A DNA stretch of 64,000 nt from Candidatus Dichloromethanomonas elyunquensis (GTDB lineage: Bacteria; Bacillota; Desulfitobacteriia; Desulfitobacteriales; Syntrophobotulaceae). Where the stretch lies: contig LNDB01000002.1 in NCBI GenBank assembly GCA_001515265.1, positions 1 through 64,000 of the forward strand. Direction: 5' to 3'. Below, one piece after another: positions 47,817-57,449 of the stretch (position 1 is its first letter; every line of letters begins with the position of its first letter). A model generated the notes under the pieces. It searched no databases. It saw nothing but the letters and a program-made list of their open reading frames with translations, and was not told the origin of the DNA. A program made the translations under genes and the position numbers.

Positions 47817-48863
47817 ATGGAGGCAAAAATGATAACATATGTAATTAGTTTTACTGCAGCAGTCCTTTTCGCCTTGATTTTAACCCCCGGGGCAATTATC
47901 CTTGCGAGAAGATGGGGGATATTGGATCATCCCGGAGAACGCAGAATTCATTCCATACCTATACCGAGGCTTGGAGGGGCGGCCATCTACCTATCATTCT
48001 GGTTGGCTGTATTTATTAATGGTCATTTCAATAGAACGATCTTAGGATTTTTCCTGGGGAGCACTATTATTTTTATTGTTGGTCTAGCGGATGATATCAA
48101 AGACATAAGGCCCTTATATAAGCTCATTTGGCAGATCATAGCAGCAGTTATCCCTTTTTTCTTCGGGCTTCCGGTGGTAGAGAAAATCACCTTGCCTTTT
48201 CTTAATCAGGTGAATCTTGGGTATTTTGGATATGCTTTTATTCTTTTCTGGATCGTCGGCTTGGTCAATACGGTGAATATTTCTGACGGGCTTGATGGAT
48301 TGGCCGGAGGGATTTGTACCATCGCCGCTCTGATTCTGTTCTGGTCTGCAAACCGGATTGGGAATGAGCAAGCGTCTTACCTCATGCTGGCTTTAGCCGG
48401 AGCTGCCTTTGGCTTTCTTTTTTATAATTTTCACCCTGCGAAAATCTTTATGGGAGATTCAGGAAGTATGTTCCTTGGCTATATCATTGGAGCAGTATCC
48501 GTTTGGGGACTGTTGAAAACCGCTACACTTTTTGGCTTGGTTGTCCCTATTTTGGTTCTCGGGATGCCTTTAACCGACTTGGTTTTTGCCGTTATTAGAA
48601 GGAGTTGGAAGAGGTTATCTATTGCCAGGGCGGACAGGGGACACTTGCATCATCGCCTTTTGGATTCAGGACTCACCCAGAGACAGGCTGTTCTCATTTT
48701 GTACGCTATCAGTTTTTGTTTTGGACTGGCGGCAGTTTTTTGTGATTATGACAATTGGTTTATGGCCATACTTCTTGTAATTATCAATTTTGTGTTAATC
48801 CTTCAGATCATGTTTCGGAGATTCCGCTGGCATAAAGCCTTGGCCAGGGGGGACTCTAAATGA
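47817..48863 (+). CDS. MraY/WecA/TagO-family undecaprenyl-phosphate sugar-1-phosphate transferase
   Basis: IPRLGGAAIYLSFW; GLADDIKDI; NTVNISDGLDGLAGG; FMGDSGSMFLG. Confidence 0.92.
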   Translation: MEAKMITYVISFTAAVLFALILTPGAIILARRWGILDHPGERRIHSIPIPRLGGAAIYLSFWLAVFINGHFNRTILGFFLGSTIIFIVGLADDIKDIRPLYKLIWQIIAAVIPFFFGLPVVEKITLPFLNQVNLGYFGYAFILFWIVGLVNTVNISDGLDGLAGGICTIAALILFWSANRIGNEQASYLMLALAGAAFGFLFYNFHPAKIFMGDSGSMFLGYIIGAVSVWGLLKTATLFGLVVPILVLGMPLTDLVFAVIRRSWKRLSIARADRGHLHHRLLDSGLTQRQAVLILYAISFCFGLAAVFCDYDNWFMAILLVIINFVLILQIMFRRFRWHKALARGDSK

Positions 48864-48882
48864 CGGATAGGAGGAAATAGCT

Positions 48883-49578
48883 ATGCAGGTGATATTTCAT
48901 AGTCATGCCTGTTTTGAGATTAATTCAGCTCAAGGGAAAATTTTGATCGATCCTTTTTTAAGAGATAATCCCAAAGCGATAGTGAGCCCTGATGATTTTC
49001 AAGAGCTTGATGCTGTCCTGGTTTCCCATGGACACGGAGACCACCTTGGAGATGCCATTGAAATAGCCCTGAAAACGGGGGCAATTCTCATTGCAAATTC
49101 AGAGTTGGCCGATTTCGCTGCTAGGTCCGGTGTGAAAGTGCATCGGCTGCATATCGGCGGAAAATATCAATTTCCTTTTGGAACGGTCAAACTCACCCAA
49201 GCCATTCACGGTTCCGGCATAGCCAATGGAGATGGGACCTATCTCTATGGCGGTCTAGCCTGCGGTTTTCTGATTCAGGCAGAAGGAAAATGGCTTTACC
49301 ATGCAGGGGATACCGGTCTTTTTGGAGATATGCAGATCATAGGGAGGTATCACGATTTGGAACTCGCCATGCTTCCGATTGGCGATAATTATGTTATGGG
49401 GCCTGAGGACGCGGTTATTGCAGCCCAAATGCTCCGTGCCAAGCATGTCGTTCCCATGCATTTTGATACCTTTCCGCTAATCCGGCAGGATGCCGGGAAT
49501 TTTCTTGATCTTCTCCAGCGTAAGGCCCCTGAGTGTGTGGGAATTTTACTGGATGTCGGGCAAATGATGGAGCTGTAG
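48883..49578 (+). CDS. UPF0173 metal-dependent hydrolase (YtkL-like)
   Basis: FHSHACFEI; VSHGHGDHLGDAIEIA; YHAGDTGLFGDM; VVPMHFDTFP. Confidence 0.92.
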   Translation: MQVIFHSHACFEINSAQGKILIDPFLRDNPKAIVSPDDFQELDAVLVSHGHGDHLGDAIEIALKTGAILIANSELADFAARSGVKVHRLHIGGKYQFPFGTVKLTQAIHGSGIANGDGTYLYGGLACGFLIQAEGKWLYHAGDTGLFGDMQIIGRYHDLELAMLPIGDNYVMGPEDAVIAAQMLRAKHVVPMHFDTFPLIRQDAGNFLDLLQRKAPECVGILLDVGQMMEL

Positions 49579-49632
49579 AAGTTCGCTCTGTAATACTAAA
49601 ATGAAAATATAAGTTCATAACCTTAAAAAGAT

Positions 49633-49665
49633 AAATATCCTGCAAGTTTTGCAGGATATTTTTTT
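49633..49665 (+). terminator. Rho-independent terminator
   Basis: Perfect 13-bp stem AAATATCCTGCAA-GTT-TTGCAGGATATTT plus TTTT. Confidence 0.85.
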
Positions 49666-49703
49666 GGGAAAAGGGAAAAAATACAGGCGAGGAGATGATT
49701 TCC

Positions 49704-49844
49704 GTGAATGAAAAGCAATGTATCCGAAATTGTATTTTTTCTGTTAGTGGTGCTTGCCGTTTGAAGCACACCCAAGGGCTGGAATTAAAAGGACAAGACT
49801 GTCCATATCGGGAAGGCTCACAAGCGGCAATTTCTGTACTTTAG
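49704..49844 (+). CDS. Small four-cysteine protein (46 aa)
   Basis: MNEKQCIRNCIFSVSGACRLKHTQGLELKGQDCPYREGSQAAISVL; GTG start, 'gaggagatg' upstream; not in ORF track. Confidence 0.55.
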   Translation: MNEKQCIRNCIFSVSGACRLKHTQGLELKGQDCPYREGSQAAISVL

Positions 49845-49861
49845 AAGGAGTGGTAACGGCA

Positions 49862-50062
49862 ATGGAAAGCTTGGAAAAAGGTAATACTAAACGGGGGAGC
49901 AAAAAACAGAATAGTTTTATTGATGATCTGAAGATGGAGATTGCTTCTGAACTCGGAATTATCGACCAAATTGAAGATAGTGGATGGCAGTCTCTGAGTC
50001 CCAGGGTTTCAGGCAAAATTGGCGGAAAGTTATCTCAAAGATTAAGGAAAATGGGTAAATAA
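49862..50062 (+). CDS. Alpha/beta-type small acid-soluble spore protein
   Basis: 66 aa; DDLKMEIASELGI and SPRVSGKIGGKLSQRLRKMGK; track ORF is 5'-extended. Confidence 0.82.
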   Translation: MESLEKGNTKRGSKKQNSFIDDLKMEIASELGIIDQIEDSGWQSLSPRVSGKIGGKLSQRLRKMGK

Positions 50063-50130
50063 GCTTATATATATATCAAATAGTGTATAGCCCCGCCTTG
50101 TGGTATAATAATAAATAAACAGGTGGGGCG

Positions 50131-51447
50131 TTGCTATTGAGTAAAACAAAACATCAACAGATTCTAAGTTTTATTGAGGGTCTGGAAATCGGAAGCAAAG
50201 TCTCAGTACGGTTTATTGCTAAAGAACTGGATGTCAGTGAAGGTACAGCATACCGGGCAATAAAAGAGGCAGAGAATAAAGGATGGGTAAGATCTATTCC
50301 CAAAGTGGGCACCCTCCGAATCGAAGGTGTCAAGGAAAGACAAATTGAGGATCTTACCCTTCAGGAAGTAGCTCAAATCGTAGAAGGAATCATTGTGTGC
50401 GGTGAGAACAGGCTCACGGAATGCCCAATTAAATTTATTATTGCTGCGATGGAGCTAAAAGATATGCAGCGCTATCTGGAAGAAGATTCTCTTTGCATCG
50501 TAGGCAACAGAACGGATGCCCAGCTGTTGGCCCTTGAGAATAACGTCCCGCTTTTAATTACCGGTGGTTTGGAGCCCTCCCCGGAAGTAGTTGATCTTGC
50601 AAAAACTTCGAATTCTGTAATTATTATTTCACCTTATGATACTTTTGTTGTTACAACGATGATTAACCGCGCCCTTTTTGACCGCTTGATCGAAAGGGAA
50701 CTCCTGTTGGTTGAAGATATCATGGTGAGGGATGTCAAATATCTCCAAGATAATGCCACTGTCGGGGATTGGTACACGCTTTCCCATGCCACTGGCCACA
50801 GCCGCTTCCCGGTAATTAATCAAGAGGAAAATGTGGTCGGGATTGTCTCGGCTGTCGATGTTGCAGGGGCAGGCCAAGATGTTCTGATTAATCAGGTGAT
50901 GACAAAAAATCCGTTCACAGCAGGAAGAGACGATTCAGTCACCCACATCTCCCGAAAAATGGTCTGGGAAGGACTGGAGATTACGGCCGTTGTAGAAAAC
51001 GGCAGATTAATTGGTATAATCAGCCTACAGGATGTCCTGGAGGCTTTGCAGCAAATCCAGAAACAGCCGCAGTTTGGGGAAACAGTAGATAACCTTGTTT
51101 TAAGCGGCTTTCGCTATGTCCAGGATTCGGAGAACCTAACCATTAAGGGCGAGATCAGCCAGTTTATGTCCAATGAATTTGGAACGGCCAGCTGCGGGAT
51201 TCTTGTCACTTTGATGAATGCTACAGGATATATTGCTCTGCGCAAAAAATACAGGGTGGATGCTATCACCGAGAATTTCAGTTTCTATCAATTTTATCCG
51301 GTACCGGTTGGGACGGAGATTAGCATTTCCGCAAAACTTCTTCTTGTGACTAAAAAACACTGCACTATTGAAATTGCAGTAAGCAATGACCAAGGGTTAC
51401 TCTTGGTCAAAGGTCTTATGATGGCCCGGATGGGGGATAATAAGTAG
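50131..51447 (+). CDS. HTH-DRTGG-CBS-thioesterase-like protein (YtoI-like)
   Basis: N-terminal HTH, DRTGG-type middle, two CBS repeats, hotdog-like C-terminus; between ytkL-like and dnaE genes. Confidence 0.88.
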   Translation: MLLSKTKHQQILSFIEGLEIGSKVSVRFIAKELDVSEGTAYRAIKEAENKGWVRSIPKVGTLRIEGVKERQIEDLTLQEVAQIVEGIIVCGENRLTECPIKFIIAAMELKDMQRYLEEDSLCIVGNRTDAQLLALENNVPLLITGGLEPSPEVVDLAKTSNSVIIISPYDTFVVTTMINRALFDRLIERELLLVEDIMVRDVKYLQDNATVGDWYTLSHATGHSRFPVINQEENVVGIVSAVDVAGAGQDVLINQVMTKNPFTAGRDDSVTHISRKMVWEGLEITAVVENGRLIGIISLQDVLEALQQIQKQPQFGETVDNLVLSGFRYVQDSENLTIKGEISQFMSNEFGTASCGILVTLMNATGYIALRKKYRVDAITENFSFYQFYPVPVGTEISISAKLLLVTKKHCTIEIAVSNDQGLLLVKGLMMARMGDNK

Positions 51448-51449
51448 AA

Positions 51450-54400
51450 ATGTTCACTCATCTCCATGTGCATACGGAATATAGCCTGTTGGACGGTGCC
51501 GCCCGTATCAGTGAACTCGCCCGTCAGGCTGCAGAACTGGATATGCCTGCGTTGGCGATTACCGACCATGGGGTAATGTTTGGGGCCATCGATTTTTATA
51601 AAGCATGTCATAAGCAGGGGATAAGGCCTATTATTGGATGTGAAATTTACGTAGCCCCGGGGAAAAGAACGGACAAGGTTCAAGGGAAAGACGATAAAAA
51701 TTATCATCTGGTGCTTCTAGCGGAAAATAACGAAGGTTACCGGAATCTTGTAAAAATTGTATCACAAGCCTATATGGACGGGTTTTACTATAAGCCAAGG
51801 GCAGATAAAGAACTTTTGCGACAGTACAGCAAAGGCTTAATTGCTTTGAGCGGGTGTTTGGCAGGCGAGATATCAGAGTATCTTCTCCAGGATAACTATT
51901 CCCGTGCAAGAGATACAGCACAGGAACTGAATGAACTTTTTGGAAAAGAAAACTTTTACCTTGAAATGCAGGATCACGGCTTAACCGATCAAAGAAAGGT
52001 CAATCTCGGTCTTCGCAAGCTTCATCAGGAAACAGGAATCCCTCTGGCAGCAACCAATGATGTGCATTATGTTCGAAAAGATGACGCTTTCATTCAGGAT
52101 GTCCTCTTGTGTATCCAAACCGGAAAAACATTGGCCGACACAAACCGTATGAGCTTTGAAGGCAAAGAATTTTATCTCAAAAGCAAGAAAGAGATGGAGA
52201 TGCTTTTTGGAGAAATGCCTCAAGTTTTGGATATTACCTACGAGATCGCGCAGCGATGCAAAGTGGATTTTACTTTTGGCAAACATTATCTGCCGGTCTA
52301 TGAGGTCCCCGAGGGGACCTCATTGGACGATTACCTTCGTGAATTATGCCTAAAAGCCTTTCCGGTCTTTTACCCATACGCTTCAGATAAAGAACGGGAA
52401 CGTCTTTTCTATGAACTGGGTGTCATTACCAAAACAGGCTTTTCCGGGTACTTTTTAATTGTTTCCGACTTCTGCAGATATGCGCGTGAACACGGAGTGG
52501 CCGTAGGTCCCGGTCGAGGTTCGGCCGCAGCCAGTATGGTGGCCTATTTATTGGGAATCACTTCTGTTGAACCGCTCCGGCATGATCTGCTTTTTGAAAG
52601 ATTTTTAAATCCTGAACGTATTTCCATGCCGGATATCGATATCGATTTTGATCCGGACGGACGGGAAAAAGTCATTAATTACGTGACTGAAAAATATGGT
52701 GAAGATAAAGTCTGCCAAATTATTACTTTCGGGACCATGGGTGCTAAAGCGGCCATCCGGGATGTAGGCCGCGTCCTGGATATTCCCCTGGGAAAAGTAG
52801 ACCGGGTAGCCAAAGCTGTACCTTTTGAATTGGGTATGACGTTGGAAAGAGCTTTAACGGTCTCCCCTGAACTGAAAAAAATGGTGGCGGAAGAAGAGGA
52901 AGTCAAGAGGCTTTATGAAATTTCCAAATCTTTAGAAGGAATGCCCAGGCATGCTTCCACCCATGCGGCAGGGGTCGTGATTGCCAAAGAACCTTTAACC
53001 AGTTACCTTCCGTTACAGAAGACTGCAGATGGATTCCTTATGACCCAATTTCCGATGAAAACCGTTGAAGAAATCGGTTTACTCAAGATGGACTTTTTAG
53101 GGTTGCGCAACCTGACCATTATCACCAAAGCCTTGGAAAATATCCGGCAAACCAAGGAGATTCATTTGGATATTAATCATTTGCCCCTGACTGATAAGAA
53201 AACGTACGATCTTCTTTCCGAAGGAAACAGTACGGGGGTCTTTCAGTTGGAAAGCGGCGGTATGCGGGCTATTTTGAAAGACCTAAAACCTTATTGCTTT
53301 GAAGATATTATCGCAGTCATTGCCTTGTACCGTCCCGGCCCTATGGAACAAATCCCCGAATTTGTCCGCAGGAAACAGGGAGGCAAAATTACCTATCTTC
53401 ATCCCAAAATGGAAGAAATCCTAAGAACTACATATGGGATCATTGTCTATCAGGAACAGGTTATGCAGATTGCCCAGCAGCTCGCAGGTTATTCTCTGGG
53501 ACGCGCCGACCTCTTGCGGCGGGCCATGGGGAAAAAAGACAAAAAGATTATGGCGGAAGAAAGACAAAACTTTATTCATGGTTTGCAGAAAGATGGGAAA
53601 TGGATCGTTCCCGGAGCAGTGTTTCTAGGAGTTAAAGAACAAGAAGCTGAAGAAATTTTCGATCTTATGGCCAAGTTTGCCGAATATGGCTTTAATAAAG
53701 GCCATGCAACAGCCTATGCCATGATTTCTTATCAGACAGCCTATCTTAAGGCCAATTATCCGCTGGAGTTTACCGCTTCTTTATTAAGTTCGGTAATCGG
53801 TTCTTCCGACAAAGTGTCCTACTACATTCAGGAAGCCCGCGGAAGCGGAATCGAAATCCTTCCCCCAGACGTTCAGTTTAGCTATAACGATTTTACGATT
53901 GAAAACGGTGCTATACGCTTCGGGCTGGAAGCTATCCGAAACGTTGGGAGCCAAGTCGCAGATAAGATTATTGAGGAAAGGAAAAAAGGACTATTTACAT
54001 CTTTTTATGATTTTATTCTTAGAATTGACTCCAGGGTCATGAACAAAAGGATACTGGAAAGTCTGATTAAAGCGGGGGCTTTTGGGTCCCTGTGCAACCG
54101 TGCTCAGGCAATGAAAATCTTGGACCAGGCTTTGGAGCTTGCCCAAAACCGTCAAAGGGATATGGAATCAGGACAAATCTCTTTGTTCGATCTGGATAAG
54201 GAATTGGATGAAGATTTTCCAATGCCTGGTGTAGATGATTTTGAAGAAAGTGAAATCCTGAAGATGGAGAAAGAGTATATTGGAATCTATTTAACGGCTC
54301 ATCCCCTTCTATCAGTTCAGGATTTGTTGAAGAGGGCCACAAGTTCTGAAATTGCCTCCTGTTTGGAGAGTGAAGAGGAAAAAATAGTTATCTTAGGCGG

Positions 54401-54908
54401 GATAATTAATTCCTTCAGGCAAACAATAACCAAGAAAGGCGAAATGATGGCAAGTTTTGTGCTGGAAGACTTATCCGGTATGATCGAAGTATTGGTTTTT
54501 CCTAAGCTTTTTACGGAAGTTGCTGGGCTGGACAATGACCATATTGTTATTGTTCGTGGCCGTTATTACATTAATGAGGAAGAGAAAAAGGTCTTTGCTG
54601 AAAAAATCATTCCCGTTGAAGAATGTCAGGGATCAAGTCAGACTTCTTCAGCTGTGAACCAAAAAGGGAATACAGAAAACAAACAACCCAAACTATATCT
54701 AAAAATTAGCAATGATGAAGAAAAAGACTTGATAAGCCGGATACGGCTGCTATTAGGTACGTATCACGGGAACCTTCCGGTTTATTTCTTTTTTCAAGAT
54801 ACGCAGAAAATATTTGAAGTGAACAAAAATCTTTTTGTGAGGTACAGTGAGGAGCTTGAAAGCAAGCTCATTCGTTTGATCGGCAAAGAAAATGTAAAAT
54901 GGCAGTAA
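51450..54908 (+). CDS. dnaE: DNA polymerase III subunit alpha (DnaE)
   Basis: 1152 aa; PHP domain FTHLHVHTEYSLLDGAARI, GPGRGSAAASMVAYLLGIT, PDIDIDFDPDGREKVI. Confidence 0.97.
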   Translation: MFTHLHVHTEYSLLDGAARISELARQAAELDMPALAITDHGVMFGAIDFYKACHKQGIRPIIGCEIYVAPGKRTDKVQGKDDKNYHLVLLAENNEGYRNLVKIVSQAYMDGFYYKPRADKELLRQYSKGLIALSGCLAGEISEYLLQDNYSRARDTAQELNELFGKENFYLEMQDHGLTDQRKVNLGLRKLHQETGIPLAATNDVHYVRKDDAFIQDVLLCIQTGKTLADTNRMSFEGKEFYLKSKKEMEMLFGEMPQVLDITYEIAQRCKVDFTFGKHYLPVYEVPEGTSLDDYLRELCLKAFPVFYPYASDKERERLFYELGVITKTGFSGYFLIVSDFCRYAREHGVAVGPGRGSAAASMVAYLLGITSVEPLRHDLLFERFLNPERISMPDIDIDFDPDGREKVINYVTEKYGEDKVCQIITFGTMGAKAAIRDVGRVLDIPLGKVDRVAKAVPFELGMTLERALTVSPELKKMVAEEEEVKRLYEISKSLEGMPRHASTHAAGVVIAKEPLTSYLPLQKTADGFLMTQFPMKTVEEIGLLKMDFLGLRNLTIITKALENIRQTKEIHLDINHLPLTDKKTYDLLSEGNSTGVFQLESGGMRAILKDLKPYCFEDIIAVIALYRPGPMEQIPEFVRRKQGGKITYLHPKMEEILRTTYGIIVYQEQVMQIAQQLAGYSLGRADLLRRAMGKKDKKIMAEERQNFIHGLQKDGKWIVPGAVFLGVKEQEAEEIFDLMAKFAEYGFNKGHATAYAMISYQTAYLKANYPLEFTASLLSSVIGSSDKVSYYIQEARGSGIEILPPDVQFSYNDFTIENGAIRFGLEAIRNVGSQVADKIIEERKKGLFTSFYDFILRIDSRVMNKRILESLIKAGAFGSLCNRAQAMKILDQALELAQNRQRDMESGQISLFDLDKELDEDFPMPGVDDFEESEILKMEKEYIGIYLTAHPLLSVQDLLKRATSSEIASCLESEEEKIVILGGIINSFRQTITKKGEMMASFVLEDLSGMIEVLVFPKLFTEVAGLDNDHIVIVRGRYYINEEEKKVFAEKIIPVEECQGSSQTSSAVNQKGNTENKQPKLYLKISNDEEKDLISRIRLLLGTYHGNLPVYFFFQDTQKIFEVNKNLFVRYSEELESKLIRLIGKENVKWQ

Positions 54909-55027
54909 GTTAAGCAAATTTGTCTGATCTTGCAGGATAATGACCTTTTAAAGCGAAATCAACTTAGATTAAAACTTGAGAAGGAAAGAATAATCATCAT
55001 AATTGAAAACTAGAGGAGAATAATGTA

Positions 55028-55513
55028 GTGCGTATTGCAGTGTATCCAGGAACTTTTGATCCCGTAACCTACGGTCATTTGGATATTTTACAGAGAGCGG
55101 TTGTATTATTTGACCGCGTTATTATTGCGGTAGCTTCCGAAAGTAATAAAGAAACTTTGTTTTCCCTGAGTGAAAGGCAGGAACTTTTACAAGAGGAGAT
55201 TAAAGATATTAATAATGCAGAAGTAAGTTCGTTCAGCGGCCTGACCGTTAATTTTGCCAGGAAATGCGGTGCCGTGGCTTTGATTAGAGGGTTAAGGGCT
55301 ATGACAGATTTTGAATATGAATTTCAACTTGCTTTGATGAATAAAAAACTGGATCCTAACATTGATACTGTTTTTCTGATGACCAAAAGCGATTACTCTT
55401 TCATTAGTTCAAGCGCAATTAAGTGGGCGGCAAGTTTAAAAGGAAGTATTTCAGAATTTGTTCCCCCACAAGTGGAAAAAGCTTTATTGCAGAAGTATAA
55501 TAAAAATGTCTAA
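55028..55513 (+). CDS. coaD: Pantetheine-phosphate adenylyltransferase
   Basis: AVYPGTFDPVTYGHLDILQRA; LIRGLRAMTDFEYEFQLALMN; YSFISSSAIK. Confidence 0.96.
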   Translation: MRIAVYPGTFDPVTYGHLDILQRAVVLFDRVIIAVASESNKETLFSLSERQELLQEEIKDINNAEVSSFSGLTVNFARKCGAVALIRGLRAMTDFEYEFQLALMNKKLDPNIDTVFLMTKSDYSFISSSAIKWAASLKGSISEFVPPQVEKALLQKYNKNV

Positions 55514-55545
55514 TGGATTTTACAGAATTGGCCGGAGGGAATCTT

Positions 55546-55746
55546 ATGTGGACAGTCATTTATATTGCACCGACTAAAAATATTGCCGAAAAGTACCAGC
55601 AGGCACTTGCTGAAGAAGGGATTCTGGTTCAGCTCAGAGCCGTGGGTTCTACGCAACAGGTAAATACACATTCAATGGAAATCCTTGTTCCGGAATCGGA
55701 AGCAGAAGAGGCTCATGAAATTTTAACCTATATTATCGGCTGTTAG
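55546..55746 (+). CDS. Small DUF2007-like protein
   Basis: MWTVIYIAPTKNIAEKYQQALAEEGILVQLRAVG...ESEAEEAHEIL; RBS ggaggg. Confidence 0.6.
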   Translation: MWTVIYIAPTKNIAEKYQQALAEEGILVQLRAVGSTQQVNTHSMEILVPESEAEEAHEILTYIIGC

Positions 55747-55913
55747 AGGCTTAGTTTATTGTTTTTAAGCCAGTGATTGATATGCAACTTTAGATAAATA
55801 ATTTATCATTAATATTTTGTATTTCAAAATAATTTACTTCCTAATGGTTGATGAAATCCATGAATTCTCTACTTGACTGGGTTGCTTATAAATGATAGTA
55901 TATTAAAGCAGTT

Positions 55914-56000
55914 GCCGAAGTGGCGGAATTGGCAGACGCGTCGGTCTCAAAAACCGATATCTGTGAGGATGTGCCGGTTCGACCCCGGCCTTCGGCACCA
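55914..56000 (+). tRNA. tRNA-Leu (CAA), CCA encoded
   Basis: GCCGAAG/CTTCGGC acceptor, anticodon loop CTCAAAA, long variable arm, GGTTCGACCCC T-arm. Confidence 0.96.
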
Positions 56001-56003
56001 TTG

Positions 56004-56034
56004 AAAATAAAGGCTTTAGGGCCTTTTATTTTTT
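56004..56034 (+). terminator. Terminator after tRNA-Leu
   Basis: AAAATAAAGGC-TTTAGG-GCCTTTTATTTTTT. Confidence 0.75.
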
Positions 56035-56309
56035 GTGTTGAACAGATTTTTAGACAAAAAAGAACATGACATTAATCCCGTTATCTGATCTCAATTTCAA
56101 ATTGAAATAGTAACATTCATTTACATATACGTAACACTTTGCTGAAGAACATTGCAGGGCGTATGAATCGGCTGCCGCCAAGGCACCGAAGCTCGTTATA
56201 ACTTATTAATAAACATAAATTTGACTAAGCATTATTTTGTAAAGATTTAGATCCAATTGGCATTAGCTTACACAGGTTTTGGAATAAAGGAAATTGTAAA
56301 TTTATCTGT

Positions 56310-56348
56310 AAAAAGCATTGTACTGTATATTGCAGTACAATGCTTTTT
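56310..56348 (+). other. Perfect 16-bp stem-loop in the long intergenic region
   Basis: AAAAAGCATTGTACTG-TATATTG-CAGTACAATGCTTTTT. Confidence 0.7.
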
Positions 56349-56471
56349 GCAGTATATTTAGGATAATACTAATTTACGTATCGTATTTAAATGAGTAAAG
56401 GAGGTTCAAATAACCCAAAAGTTAAAATGTCGGTTTTTTAAGGATGTTTAACACGAAAGAGAGGTATTCTC

Positions 56472-57389
56472 ATGAAAGATTCAATCTATGAGTATATGAA
56501 AGTCGGGGTAGTGCATTTTAAAGCATTTCCGGAATGTGTGAATGGCACAGGGCCAATCGTTGAGACATTGAGAAAAATATGTGAAGACGATTTCTTCACT
56601 GCTGTTGAAATGGGGACAATTAAAGACATAAAACAAAGAACAGAAGCTGCAAAACTTCTGGAAATTTCAGGACTGGAAGTAGCTTATGGCTGTCAGCCAA
56701 CTATCTTTCCGAATAAGTTAAATTTGAATCATTTCGATAAAAATGAGAGACAAAAAGCTCTCAATGCCGTTTTTAATTGTTTGAAAGAAGCCCATGATCT
56801 TGGTGCAACTTCAGTCAGAATCCCGGCAGGGAAAGATCCCGGCACTGAAAAAAGAGAAGAAGCTAAAAGGTTATTGATAGATTCTCTTTCACAGATCTTG
56901 GATAAGGCAAAAGAGACGGGAAATCCACTCATTACTTTAAAAATTTTTGATAGGTCAATAGACAAAAAATCCCTTATTGGCCCTGCGGAAGATGCATCGG
57001 ATATTGCTCAAGCGCTCTGTCCAAGTTATGAAAAGTTTGGATTACTAACAGATCTCTCTCACTTTCCATTATTAGGAGAAGATCCTGCAGTAACTTTGCC
57101 TAAATTGGGTAAATATGTTAAGGCGTTTCACATTGGGAACTGTGTTTACAGAGATCCACTGCATGTCCTCTATGGAGATTTGCAGCCGCGTTTTGGTGTA
57201 CCGGATGGTGAAGTCGATATGCCTATGGTAAGCAAATATTTTAAGGTCTTAAACGATCTTAACCTTATTGGTCCCAATAAGAGGCCGGTTTTAAGTGCGG
57301 AAGTTCGTCCATTGCTGCCAATGGAGACTTCTGAATTAATTTTGGCCAACTGCAAAAGGACAATTAAAGAAGCATGGGCGTTAGCTTAA
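56472..57389 (+). CDS. Sugar phosphate isomerase/epimerase (xylose isomerase-like TIM barrel)
   Basis: 305 aa; LKEAHDLGATSVRIPAGKDPG; LLTDLSHFPLLGE; VKAFHIGNC. Confidence 0.75.
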   Translation: MKDSIYEYMKVGVVHFKAFPECVNGTGPIVETLRKICEDDFFTAVEMGTIKDIKQRTEAAKLLEISGLEVAYGCQPTIFPNKLNLNHFDKNERQKALNAVFNCLKEAHDLGATSVRIPAGKDPGTEKREEAKRLLIDSLSQILDKAKETGNPLITLKIFDRSIDKKSLIGPAEDASDIAQALCPSYEKFGLLTDLSHFPLLGEDPAVTLPKLGKYVKAFHIGNCVYRDPLHVLYGDLQPRFGVPDGEVDMPMVSKYFKVLNDLNLIGPNKRPVLSAEVRPLLPMETSELILANCKRTIKEAWALA

Positions 57390-57449
57390 AGCAAGCTTAT
57401 TTACGGATAACCCATGAATATAGATCGGTTGAAATTGGAGGGAAAGCAT

